This document shows, piece after piece, positions 1 to 5,213 of a stretch of 5,213 nt of DNA. Each line of letters starts with the position of its first letter. Position 1 is the stretch's first letter. This DNA comes from Holophagaceae bacterium. GTDB taxonomy: Bacteria > Acidobacteriota > Holophagae > Holophagales > Holophagaceae. The translations under genes and the position numbers were made by a program. The notes under the pieces are model-generated. The model was not told the DNA's origin, made no database searches, and saw nothing but the letters and a program-made list of their open reading frames with translations. The stretch spans positions 9,128-14,340 of the forward strand of contig DPRT01000141.1 in assembly GCA_003538615.1 (NCBI GenBank). The letters are read 5' to 3'.

Positions 1-84
1 CGCAACTTCGGAGGCGTCATTGGAGGGATCAGCGCCGTGCTGGCCTTCTTCAAGAGCAGGTCAACCCCTCAAGAACCCGAATAG
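1..84 (+). CDS. 3' end of an unidentified small protein, probably membrane-associated (partial)
   Basis: The first reading frame is open from the window edge to a TAG at 82-84 and gives 27 residues. They begin with a glycine-rich hydrophobic run (GGVIGGISAVLAFF) followed by a short polar, proline-containing tail (KSRSTPQEPE). That pattern fits the C-terminus of a small membrane protein with a final helix and a cytoplasmic tail. Too little is present to name a family. It lies only 10 bases upstream of the YtxH-like gene, and the AGGA that could serve that gene overlaps the TAG, so the two are probably co-transcribed. Reading it as coding rests on the hydrophobic-then-polar pattern and this tight junction. 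It could be an open frame by chance, since it is short. Confidence 0.5.
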   Translation, partial: RNFGGVIGGISAVLAFFKSRSTPQEPE

Positions 85-94
85 GACCCCCGCC

Positions 95-370
95 ATGAGC
101 GAATCCAGGACGTCACCCTACAGCACCACCCTCCTCACCTTTCTCGCAGGCGCCGCCGTCGGCGCGGTGGTCGTGGCTCTCACCACGCCCAAAACGGGCC
201 CCGAGCTCCGCGGGAACCTGAAGGACCTCTCCCTCCGCGCCAAGCGCCGGGCCAGTGAGCTCGCCGACGACGCGAACGACACCTGGGACGACCTGAAGGG
301 CCGCACCACCCTCGCGGCGGCCGATCTCAAGCGCGGCGTGACCGACGCCGCCAACGACCTTCGCGGTTGA
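95..370 (+). CDS. YtxH-like single-pass membrane protein
   Basis: This 91-residue protein has the layout of the YtxH/GvpP family. A short polar N-terminus is followed by one glycine/alanine-rich membrane helix (about residues 12-31, LLTFLAGAAVGAVVVALTT). Next comes the family-typical junction PKTGPELR (32-39), and then a charged amphipathic helical tail (40-91) rich in Lys, Asp and Ala. The tail may form a coiled coil. Family members are often linked to general stress responses, but their biochemical role is not established. I chose the ATG at 95 because it has AGGA at 83-86 and begins right before the expected N-terminus. An in-frame ATG at 20 would add 25 residues of unlike composition overlapping the upstream gene. 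The gene sits between a possible small membrane protein and the OmpA-family gene, which suggests an envelope or stress setting. Confidence 0.8.
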   Translation: MSESRTSPYSTTLLTFLAGAAVGAVVVALTTPKTGPELRGNLKDLSLRAKRRASELADDANDTWDDLKGRTTLAAADLKRGVTDAANDLRG

Positions 371-409
371 GGCCTTGCCGGCTGGAAGCCCAAGGCCCGA
401 ATTCGGTTC

Positions 410-431
410 CCACCCTTTGCGAATCGGGTGG
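410..431. repeat. Inverted repeat in the ytxH-ompA gap
   Basis: CCACCC at 410-415 and GGGTGG at 426-431 are perfect complements around a 10-base loop. A 10-base palindrome, CCGAATTCGG, lies just upstream at 397-406. The hairpin has no T-tract after it, so it is not a standard intrinsic terminator. It could be a weak transcript-processing or operator element, or chance in GC-rich DNA. The rest of the 126-base gap (371-496) holds no promoter that I can defend. Confidence 0.25.
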
Positions 432-485
432 CGGGCCGCCTCTGTCCAGTCCAGACGGGGTGGCTGATCTCCCCATGGATCCACC

Positions 486-491
486 AAAGGA
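486..491 (+). promoter_or_regulatory. Ribosome binding site deciding the OmpA-family start
   Basis: AAAGGA/AAGGAA lies 5 bases before the ATG at 497. An in-frame ATG at 428 gives 23 extra residues that would bury the signal peptide behind a polar, tryptophan-containing stretch, so 497 is the better start. Confidence 0.65.
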
Positions 492-496
492 ACAGC

Positions 497-2002
497 ATGC
501 ACATTTGGAGAACCATCCCCTTCATGACGGCCCTTCTGGTTGGGCAGGCAGGCATCCCGTCCACCGGGCCCACCGCCCATGCCAACCTGGATGCCTCGTC
601 CCAGGCTCAACCGGCCGTCGTACCCCTGTACCGGGTGACGGTGGTGCAGGGCTCGGCCAAGGCCATCAACTACCGGAACCTGAAGCGCTCCACCGAGATC
701 GACCTGCTGGGCACGGTCCTGGCGGCGAACGCCTCGGGCGAGGCCCGGGTGAAGAGCGAAGGTGGCGCCATCCTGATCACCGCCACCTTCAAGAACCTGC
801 CTCCAGCCTCTTCCTTCGGCGGGGAATTCCTGACCTACGTCCTCTGGAGCGTGTCACCTGAAGGGCGTCCAACCAACCTGGGAGAAGTCCTCCTCGAGCG
901 CGGGCGCGGAAAGGTGAAGGTCACGGAGAAGCTCCAGACCTTCGGGCTTGTGCTGACCGCCGAACCCTACTTCGCCGTCACCCAGCCCAGTGACGTGGTG
1001 GTCATGGAGAACGCGACCCGCAGGGGCTCTGTGGAGCAGTTCGAGTTCATCGACGCCAAGTACGAACTGCTGAAGCGCGGCCAATACACCCTGAATCTGG
1101 ACGCCATGGCGCCCCTGGTCATGGATGACAAGACGCCCTTTGCCGTCTACCAGGCCCGCAACGCGGTCCGGATCGCCCGCGCCTCGGGTGCCCCGTTCTA
1201 TGCTCCGGAGGCCTACGGCAAAGCGGCCAGCTACCTCGCGGAGGCCGAGATCAGGGACGGCTCGAAGAAAGCGCGGATCATCTCTGCCAGGGAGGCGGTC
1301 CAGAGATCCGAGGATGCGCGCCTGATCGCCATCCAGAAACAGGGGGTCGAGGCCGTCGCCATGGAACGGAAGGCGGCTCAGGACAGGCTGGAGGCCGCCA
1401 ACAGGCAGACCGCCCAGGCCACGGCCGCCGCTGATCTGGTCCGCAAGGAGAGCAAGATGACCGAGCTGGAGAACCGCACCCTCCGGGCCACCAACGAGGG
1501 GCTGTGGACCGTGAACAAGGGTCTGGAATCCAAGAACGAAGGCCTGCAGACCAAGAACGAGGGGCTCCAGGATCGACTGATGGAGCAGCTCAGCGCCGTC
1601 CTCCAGACCAAAGTCACCGCCCGCGGATTGATCGTCAACATGTCCGGCGTGCTGTTCCAGAACGGCAAGGCGATCCTGTTGCCCGCCGCGCGCGAGAAGC
1701 TGTCCAAGATCGCTGGCATCCTCTCGACCCACAAGGGACTCAAGATCGAGGCGGAAGGCTTCACGGACAGCAAGGGCACCGAGGCCGCCAATCAGCGGCT
1801 GTCCGAGCAGCGCGCGGAGAACACCCGCAACTACCTGGTGCAGCAGGGCGTTCCAGCCGAGGCCATCAGTTTCAGGGGCTTTGGAGAAGGGAACCCCATC
1901 GCCACCAACGACACGGAAGCCGGCCGCCAGGAGAACCGGCGGGTGGAACTGGTCGTGTCGGGTGAAGGGCTCATGACCTCCAAGGTCGTGGCCTCCCATT
2001 AA
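497..2002 (+). CDS. Secreted OmpA-family peptidoglycan-binding protein with coiled-coil stalk
   Basis: This 501-residue protein probably links the outer membrane or periplasm to the cell wall. Residues 1-29 look like a Sec signal peptide: Arg5, a hydrophobic core, and a cut after A27-H28-A29. Residues about 41-205 form a beta-rich domain containing LTYVLWSVSPEGR and AEPYFAVTQPSDVVVMEN, which I recognise from acidobacterial OmpA-family proteins. Residues about 215-300 are Ala/Arg/Glu-rich helix resembling DUF4398. Residues 265-370 are probably coiled coil, including five exact heptads at 326-360. Residues about 372-488 are the OmpA C-terminal domain. Asp424 (in GFTDSKG) and Arg439 (in LSEQRA) sit 15 apart, matching the pair that binds diaminopimelate in Acinetobacter OmpA. 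GRQENRRVEL closes the domain. I see no N-terminal eight-stranded barrel of E. coli OmpA type and no lipobox, so how it attaches to the outer membrane is unclear. Family assignment is firm; the cellular role is inferred. Confidence 0.92.
   Translation: MHIWRTIPFMTALLVGQAGIPSTGPTAHANLDASSQAQPAVVPLYRVTVVQGSAKAINYRNLKRSTEIDLLGTVLAANASGEARVKSEGGAILITATFKNLPPASSFGGEFLTYVLWSVSPEGRPTNLGEVLLERGRGKVKVTEKLQTFGLVLTAEPYFAVTQPSDVVVMENATRRGSVEQFEFIDAKYELLKRGQYTLNLDAMAPLVMDDKTPFAVYQARNAVRIARASGAPFYAPEAYGKAASYLAEAEIRDGSKKARIISAREAVQRSEDARLIAIQKQGVEAVAMERKAAQDRLEAANRQTAQATAAADLVRKESKMTELENRTLRATNEGLWTVNKGLESKNEGLQTKNEGLQDRLMEQLSAVLQTKVTARGLIVNMSGVLFQNGKAILLPAAREKLSKIAGILSTHKGLKIEAEGFTDSKGTEAANQRLSEQRAENTRNYLVQQGVPAEAISFRGFGEGNPIATNDTEAGRQENRRVELVVSGEGLMTSKVVASH
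1472..1576 (+). repeat. Five in-frame 21-base repeats coding for heptads
   Basis: Five consecutive 21-base units start at 1472, 1493, 1514, 1535 and 1556, each beginning with AAC. They code for NRTLRAT, NEGLWTV, NKGLESK, NEGLQTK and NEGLQDR. The first is the most diverged and the last three are the most alike, as expected for a repeat that grew by slippage or unequal exchange. Asn and Leu recur at fixed heptad positions (a and d if read as a coiled coil), and Gly follows at the third position in four of the five. The unit length keeps the reading frame whatever the copy number. Confidence 0.85.
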
Positions 2003-2044
2003 GGCCCGGGGTGTTTCGGCCCAGCCCCTCAAGGAAAGAAACTG

Positions 2045-2057
2045 GCCGCCCCGCGGC
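2045..2057. repeat. Short hairpin just upstream of the hydrolase ribosome binding site
   Basis: GCCGC (2045-2049) and GCGGC (2053-2057) are perfect complements around a CCC loop. The hairpin ends 5 bases before the AGGAG of the next gene. The stem is short and there is no T-tract, so a terminator is unlikely. It might modestly affect translation initiation of the hydrolase, but a 5-bp GC stem is common in DNA of this composition. Confidence 0.25.
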
Positions 2058-2062
2058 TGACG

Positions 2063-2067
2063 AGGAG
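2063..2067 (+). promoter_or_regulatory. Ribosome binding site supporting the GTG start of the hydrolase
   Basis: AGGAG is placed 8 bases before the GTG at 2076. The GTG is followed directly by FAEINGIRMAY, a typical N-terminal strand of alpha/beta hydrolases. The next in-frame ATG (2103, residue 10) lies inside that strand and has no comparable site, so the GTG is the better start. Confidence 0.75.
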
Positions 2068-2075
2068 AAGGCGGC

Positions 2076-2885
2076 GTGTTTGCGGAAATCAATGGCATTC
2101 GGATGGCCTACACAGATGAAGGCGAGGGCAGTCCAATCCTCTTCATCCACGGATTCCCCCTGAACCGGAGGGCCTGGTCCGGCCAGGTGGAGGCCTTCAA
2201 GCCCAGGTTCCGGGTCATCGTCCCGGACCTGCGGGGATTCGGAGAAAGCGGCTCCTCTGAAGGAGCCGTGACCATGGGCCGCTTCGCGGATGACATCCGG
2301 GCCCTGATCCAGCACCTCGGCCTGGGCCAGGTCATCCTCGTGGGCCACTCGATGGGGGGCTACATCGCCCTGGCTTTCGCGAAAGCCCATCCCGCCCAGT
2401 TGAGGGGGTTGGTCCTGGTCGGCACGAAGGCCGGCATGGATTCGCCGGAGGCTGCGAAGAGCCGCCGGGCGTCTGCCGCAAAGGTCCAGCGGGAAGGTCC
2501 ACTGGCGTTGGTCGAAGCCATGGCGGCGAGCATGCTTTCCGGTCCTGACGCCGGTGGCCGGAGGGTGGCAGCGGTCCGGGCCTGCATGGTTCCCGCCAGT
2601 ACCGAGGGCATCACCGGTGCGCTGCTCGGCATGGCCATGCGGCCCGATTCGTGGGATGTGCTCGACGCCCTCCGCGCGCCGACCCTGGTTGTGGCGGGAG
2701 CCGAGGACGCGGTCATTCCCCCCGGCGAATCGGAAGCGCTGGCCAAGGCCATTCCGAATGCCCACCTGAGGCTCATCCCCAAGGCAGGGCACCTCGTCGC
2801 AGTGGACCAGAGCGCAGCATTCAACGTGGTGTTGCGGGAATGGCTGGCGGGGGCCTGCCAGGACCAGCGGCAGGAGGGCATCTGA
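2076..2885 (+). CDS. Alpha/beta hydrolase with intact catalytic triad
   Basis: This 269-residue soluble enzyme is of normal length for single-domain alpha/beta hydrolases. It has no signal peptide, so it is probably cytoplasmic. The oxyanion-hole motif HGFPLN is at 25-30 and PDLRGFGES at 50-58. The nucleophile elbow GHSMGG (90-95) carries Ser92. The acid is Asp211 in GAEDAVIPP, and the base is His239 in KAGHL. A mobile cap of about residues 120-190 is rich in Ala, Met and Arg. This arrangement fits esterases, lactonases (3-oxoadipate enol-lactonase-like) and C-C bond hydrolases, and sequence alone does not fix the substrate. It begins 73 bases after the OmpA-family gene and ends 51 bases before the DUF1003 start. 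Being upstream of a phospholipid-synthesis gene makes a lipid or ester substrate conceivable, but that is a guess. Confidence 0.9.
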   Translation: MFAEINGIRMAYTDEGEGSPILFIHGFPLNRRAWSGQVEAFKPRFRVIVPDLRGFGESGSSEGAVTMGRFADDIRALIQHLGLGQVILVGHSMGGYIALAFAKAHPAQLRGLVLVGTKAGMDSPEAAKSRRASAAKVQREGPLALVEAMAASMLSGPDAGGRRVAAVRACMVPASTEGITGALLGMAMRPDSWDVLDALRAPTLVVAGAEDAVIPPGESEALAKAIPNAHLRLIPKAGHLVAVDQSAAFNVVLREWLAGACQDQRQEGI

Positions 2886-2927
2886 CGCGCCTGGACGAGG
2901 TTCCGCATGTTTCTGATTCCCTTCTCT

Positions 2928-2932
2928 GGAGG
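2928..2932 (+). promoter_or_regulatory. Ribosome binding site favouring the DUF1003 start at 2937
   Basis: GGAGG lies 4 bases before the ATG at 2937. An in-frame ATG at 2907 has its own GAGG at 2897-2900, 6 bases away, and would add ten residues (MFLIPFSGGA). The stronger site and the more usual polar N-terminus (MRKPEQ) favour 2937, but both are usable. Confidence 0.55.
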
Positions 2933-2936
2933 CGCC

Positions 2937-3494
2937 ATGCGCAAACCTGAGCAGGTGGCCTCCACGCTTCTGGGTAGGCCCTACGAAACCCTGGATGAAC
3001 GCGCGAAGAAGGTGGCGCAGCACATCGCGGTGGGGCGGGCCATCTCGAGGGATGTCACCCAGGACTACGACGTCGAAACCTCCTTCGGACAGCGCGCGGC
3101 CGACAAAGTGGCGACCTTCGGGGGCTCCTGGACCTTTGTCGGCCTCTTCGCGGCCGTCATGGCGGCCTGGGTGGGGGTCAACGCCTACCTCCTGATGAGC
3201 CGGGGGAGGACCTTCGATCCCTATCCCTACATCCTGCTCAACCTGTTCCTGTCGATGCTGGCCGCCATCCAGGCCCCCGTCATCCTCATGTCCCAGAACC
3301 GGCACTCGGAGCGGGACCGCCTCAACGCCGAGCACGACTACGAAGTCAATCTGAAGGCCGAGATGGACATCCGGCTGCTGCACGAAAAGCTCGACCGGCT
3401 GCGGGAGCAGCAGTGGGAGGAACTGCTGGCGATCGAGAAGGAGCAGCTGGCCATTCTGTCCGGTCTGACCCAGAAGGAGGTCAGTCCCTCATGA
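2937..3494 (+). CDS. DUF1003 family inner-membrane protein
   Basis: The 185 residues match the DUF1003 pattern. A charged N-terminal region (1-60) leads into FGGSWTF (61-67) and a first membrane helix (about 66-88). The family signature FDPYPYILLNLFLS (93-106) leads into a second helix (about 97-118). The conserved exit QAPVILMSQNR (112-122) follows, then DR, DY and NLKAE and a long charged C-terminal helix (about 128-175) that probably forms a cytoplasmic coiled coil. The family's function is unknown; some members carry misleading cyclic-nucleotide-binding names. The stop codon overlaps the start of the PLD gene in an ATGA arrangement, so the two are likely translated together. An alternative start at 2907 would give 195 residues. 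Family identity is firm from the motifs; a shared envelope or phospholipid role with the next gene is inference. Confidence 0.88.
   Translation: MRKPEQVASTLLGRPYETLDERAKKVAQHIAVGRAISRDVTQDYDVETSFGQRAADKVATFGGSWTFVGLFAAVMAAWVGVNAYLLMSRGRTFDPYPYILLNLFLSMLAAIQAPVILMSQNRHSERDRLNAEHDYEVNLKAEMDIRLLHEKLDRLREQQWEELLAIEKEQLAILSGLTQKEVSPS
3474..3480 (+). promoter_or_regulatory. Ribosome binding site inside the DUF1003 gene for the PLD gene
   Basis: AAGGAGG lies within the last codons of the DUF1003 gene, 10 bases before the ATG at 3491. With the ATGA overlap it supports translational coupling and fixes the PLD start. Confidence 0.75.
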
Positions 3495-4903
3495 GCCGCA
3501 GCTACAGGGGGCTGAGCCTGGAAGCCTGTCGGGGCCATCTCCTGGGGCCTTGGGTCCTGGCATTCCCGCTGCTCTGCACGGCCTGCGCCCGGCTGCCGGA
3601 CCTGAGGTATCTGAAGGAGCCCCTCAACACCCCTTCCACCCCGAGGGTGGTGGATGGCCAGGGTGTGCTGAGCGAGCGCGAGGCGGCCTCCCTGCTCGCC
3701 CGTCGGCTCGGCCGCACCAAGGTCGATGCCAAGTATCTCGCGGGCCTGGAGGAAGCGGCCACGGGGCGGCCCCTGATCGCGGGCAATAAGGTGACGCTGC
3801 TCTTCGACGGGCCCATGACCATCGCGGCCATGATGGAGGCCGTCTCGCGGGCCAGGGACTCCATCAATCTGGAGACCTACCTCTTCGATCAGGACCCCCT
3901 GGGCCTGAAGTTCGCCGATCTGCTGATCGCCAAGCAGGCAGAGGGCATCCAGGTGAGCATCATCTACGACTGTGTGGGAACGCTGGGCACCCCCCAGGCG
4001 TTCTTCGACCGCTTGCAGAAGGCTGGCATCCGGCTCCTGCCCTTCCAGCCCGTGAGTCCGCATCACAAGCTCCTGGGATGGCGCATCAACAACCGGGACC
4101 ACCGGAAGATCCTCGTCGTGGATGGCAAGGTGGCCTTCACGGGAGGGGTCAACATCACCTCAAGCTACGCACGGAGCTCGCTGTTCCGCTCCGGCCGGAA
4201 GGCGAAGGCTGGAGCCGTGGGATGGCGGGATACCCACCTCCAGATTGAAGGACCCGCCGTGGCCGCCCTCCAATGGATGTTCCTGGACAACTGGGCCAGC
4301 CAGGAGGAAGGCGAGCTGCCGCCACGCGACTACTTCCCGCCCCTGGCCCAGGCGGGCGACAAGGTCCTGCGGGTGCTCAGCAGCCAGCCGGGGAGCAATC
4401 ACGAGATCTTCAAGGCCTATTTCGTGGCCATCCAGGGGGCCAGGACCTCGATCCACATCACCTCGGCCTATTTCGTGCCGGATGTCCAGATCTCGAAGGC
4501 CCTGCATGATGCAGCACGACGGGGCGTGGACGTGAAGATCATCCTGCCCAGCGTCTCCGACAGCTGGCTGACCTCCCATGGCTCGCACTCGTTCTACCAG
4601 GACCTGCTGGACGCTGGCGTGAGGATCTACGAGCTGAAGACGTCGGTCCTGCACGCCAAGACCGCCGTCATCGATGGCGCCTGGTCCACGGTGGGTTCCA
4701 CCAACCTGGACACGCGCAGCTTCCTCCACAACAAGGAGGTGAACGTGGTGGTTCTGGGCGACGCTTTCGGCCGGGAGCTGGAGGGCGCCTTCCAGGATGA
4801 CCTGAAGGATTCCGAGGAGATCACGCCAAAGAAGTGGAAGCGGCGATCCTTCCTTCAGCGGTTCAAGGAGTGGTGCGCGCGGCTGGCCTCCTATTGGTTA
4901 TGA
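3491..4903 (+). CDS. Cardiolipin synthase-like phospholipase D protein (two HKD motifs)
   Basis: The 470 residues hold two complete phospholipase D active-site motifs: HRKILVVD (His204, Lys206, Asp211) followed by GGVN, and HAKTAVID (His388, Lys390, Asp395) followed by GSTNLDTRS. WRDTHLQIEGPAV (245-257), ETYLF (128-132) and AYFVPD (326-331) are typical of bacterial cardiolipin synthases. Such enzymes join phosphatidylglycerol with a second phospholipid to make cardiolipin. The N-terminus differs from classical two-helix Cls: three arginines, one hydrophobic run (about 17-28) and LLCTAC with Cys32. This could be a weak lipobox or a signal anchor, which would place the catalytic part outside the cytoplasm. 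I chose the ATG at 3491, in the ATGA overlap, with AAGGAGG at 3474-3480. An ATG at 3413 would overlap DUF1003 deeply and hide the hydrophobic segment. Fold and motifs are certain; cardiolipin as product is likely, but other phosphatidyl transfer is possible. Confidence 0.9.
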   Translation: MSRSYRGLSLEACRGHLLGPWVLAFPLLCTACARLPDLRYLKEPLNTPSTPRVVDGQGVLSEREAASLLARRLGRTKVDAKYLAGLEEAATGRPLIAGNKVTLLFDGPMTIAAMMEAVSRARDSINLETYLFDQDPLGLKFADLLIAKQAEGIQVSIIYDCVGTLGTPQAFFDRLQKAGIRLLPFQPVSPHHKLLGWRINNRDHRKILVVDGKVAFTGGVNITSSYARSSLFRSGRKAKAGAVGWRDTHLQIEGPAVAALQWMFLDNWASQEEGELPPRDYFPPLAQAGDKVLRVLSSQPGSNHEIFKAYFVAIQGARTSIHITSAYFVPDVQISKALHDAARRGVDVKIILPSVSDSWLTSHGSHSFYQDLLDAGVRIYELKTSVLHAKTAVIDGAWSTVGSTNLDTRSFLHNKEVNVVVLGDAFGRELEGAFQDDLKDSEEITPKKWKRRSFLQRFKEWCARLASYWL

Positions 4904-4922
4904 GTGCCTTCCCTCTCGGCAC
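4904..4922. repeat. Small inverted repeat directly after the PLD stop codon
   Basis: GTGCC (4904-4908) and GGCAC (4918-4922) can pair around a 9-base pyrimidine loop, starting at the base after the TGA. There is no T-tract downstream, so it does not qualify as a standard terminator. It might still mark the 3' end of the transcript. The rest of the gap to 5016 contains nothing else I can support. Confidence 0.25.
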
Positions 4923-5016
4923 CGCCTCCGGCCATGCGCGAGGCATCAAGCCATCTGCGGTGCATCCCGCCCGGTTTCACCGCGGCGTCATCGCGTTTTG
5001 GCGGACGCTCTAACAT

Positions 5017-5024
5017 GGGAGGAG
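5017..5024 (+). promoter_or_regulatory. Strong ribosome binding site for the last gene
   Basis: GGGAGGAG lies 7 bases before the ATG at 5032. It is the best Shine-Dalgarno match in the window and is the main reason for calling a gene here. Confidence 0.75.
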
Positions 5025-5031
5025 ACTCAGG

Positions 5032-5213
5032 ATGCTCCGACACCAAGCCGCAGGACCCGGCCTTCCCCATTCCACACCCTCAGCGGACCCCATCGGCGAG
5101 GTCGTGGCCAGGCTTGAAGCCGCGTCCGGGAAGGGCGCGCGCTGGCTCAGGGGCTATGGGAAAAGCAAGGTGCGGCTGGACCCGCTCTATCCTGCGGCCC
5201 TGCCGCTGATCCC
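5032..5213 (+). CDS. 5' end of a gene, possibly a SAM-dependent methyltransferase (partial)
   Basis: From the ATG at 5032 the frame stays open for 60 codons to the window edge. The first 20 residues are polar and proline-rich. They are followed by a helical stretch (IGEVVARLEAA) and then ARWLRGYGKSKVRLDPLYPA. The pattern of RGY, a basic K-x-K/R stretch, then LDPLYPA resembles the segment preceding the SAM-binding glycine motif in some small class I methyltransferases. That motif would lie beyond the window, so the assignment is tentative. The start is well supported by GGGAGGAG at 5017-5024. The 128-base gap after the PLD gene means it may have its own promoter, although TAACAT at 5011-5016 is only a weak -10 candidate without a matching -35. 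Confidence 0.6.
   Translation, partial: MLRHQAAGPGLPHSTPSADPIGEVVARLEAASGKGARWLRGYGKSKVRLDPLYPAALPLI

Noticed and set aside
20..94. Longer N-terminus for the YtxH-like protein from ATG 20
   Set aside because: It overlaps the upstream frame almost fully, is unlike the family's N-terminus, and has a less well supported start than ATG 95.
455..485. GGTGG/CCACC pairing and the TGGATCCA palindrome near the OmpA-family ribosome binding site
   Set aside because: The stem is interrupted after five pairs with a long loop. Such pairings are expected by chance at this GC content.
2003..2044. Possible terminator after the OmpA-family gene, from the runs of G and C
   Set aside because: The GGGG and CCCC runs can only form short, interrupted stems, and there is no T-tract.
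854..2098. A 414-codon open frame on the reverse strand opposite the OmpA-family gene
   Set aside because: It has a low-complexity Gly/Leu/Gln composition, mirrors codon bias of the real gene, and lacks a domain or supported start.
1971..3383. A 470-codon open frame on the reverse strand
   Set aside because: It lies opposite the hydrolase and DUF1003 genes, whose motifs are unmistakable. Its product is His/Gly/Arg/Pro-rich with no recognisable domain, typical of antisense frames in GC-rich DNA.
3338..4102. Reverse-strand frame of 254 codons opposite the PLD gene, and a similar one at 4160-4729
   Set aside because: They are shadows of the PLD coding frame. The complementary strand encodes complete HKD motifs.
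4987..5016. Promoter before the last gene, with TAACAT as a -10 box
   Set aside because: The only upstream hexamer at suitable spacing (GTCATC) does not resemble a -35 box, and TAACAT matches the consensus at four of six positions.
4904..5209. Frame starting at the GTG right after the PLD stop
   Set aside because: It has no ribosome binding site and a Pro/Ser/Arg-rich product, and it conflicts with the frame at 5032, which has an excellent site.

Overview
The window is GC-rich and densely coded, with every supported gene on the + strand. It holds five complete protein genes and one partial gene at each edge. The best clue to the host is the OmpA-family protein. Its N-terminal domain (residues about 41-205) reads like the conserved first domain of large OmpA-family proteins I associate with Acidobacteriota. 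Together with the high GC content and the companion genes, this suggests an acidobacterium, perhaps of the Holophaga/Geothrix type. That assignment is inference from memory, not a search result.

Layout: (1) 1-84, the last 27 codons of an unidentified small, probably membrane-associated protein. (2) 95-370, a YtxH-type single-pass membrane protein. (3) 371-496, a 126-base gap with a short palindrome and a 6-bp inverted repeat but no convincing promoter. (4) 497-2002, a secreted 501-residue protein: signal peptide, acidobacterial-type N-terminal domain, alanine-rich helical segment, coiled coil with five exact 21-base repeats, and a C-terminal OmpA/Pal peptidoglycan-binding domain. (5) 2076-2885, an alpha/beta hydrolase with an intact Ser-Asp-His triad and a GTG start. 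(6) 2937-3494, a DUF1003 membrane protein whose stop overlaps the next start (ATGA). (7) 3491-4903, a two-HKD phospholipase D/cardiolipin synthase-like protein with a possible lipobox. (8) 4904-5031, a 128-base gap. (9) from 5032, a partial gene with a very strong Shine-Dalgarno sequence, possibly a SAM-dependent methyltransferase.

The common theme is the cell envelope: a membrane-anchored stress-type protein, a peptidoglycan-tethered outer-membrane or periplasmic protein, a hydrolase, an inner-membrane protein and a phospholipid-synthesis enzyme. Spacing suggests that hydrolase, DUF1003 and the PLD enzyme form one transcription unit, with DUF1003 and PLD translationally coupled. Whether the ytxH-like and OmpA genes belong to the same transcript is unclear. 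I see no RNA genes, CRISPR arrays, insertion sequences, attachment sites or phage modules, and no clearly new defence or mobile system. The most unusual features are the asparagine/leucine heptad array in the OmpA protein and the DUF1003-PLD pairing.
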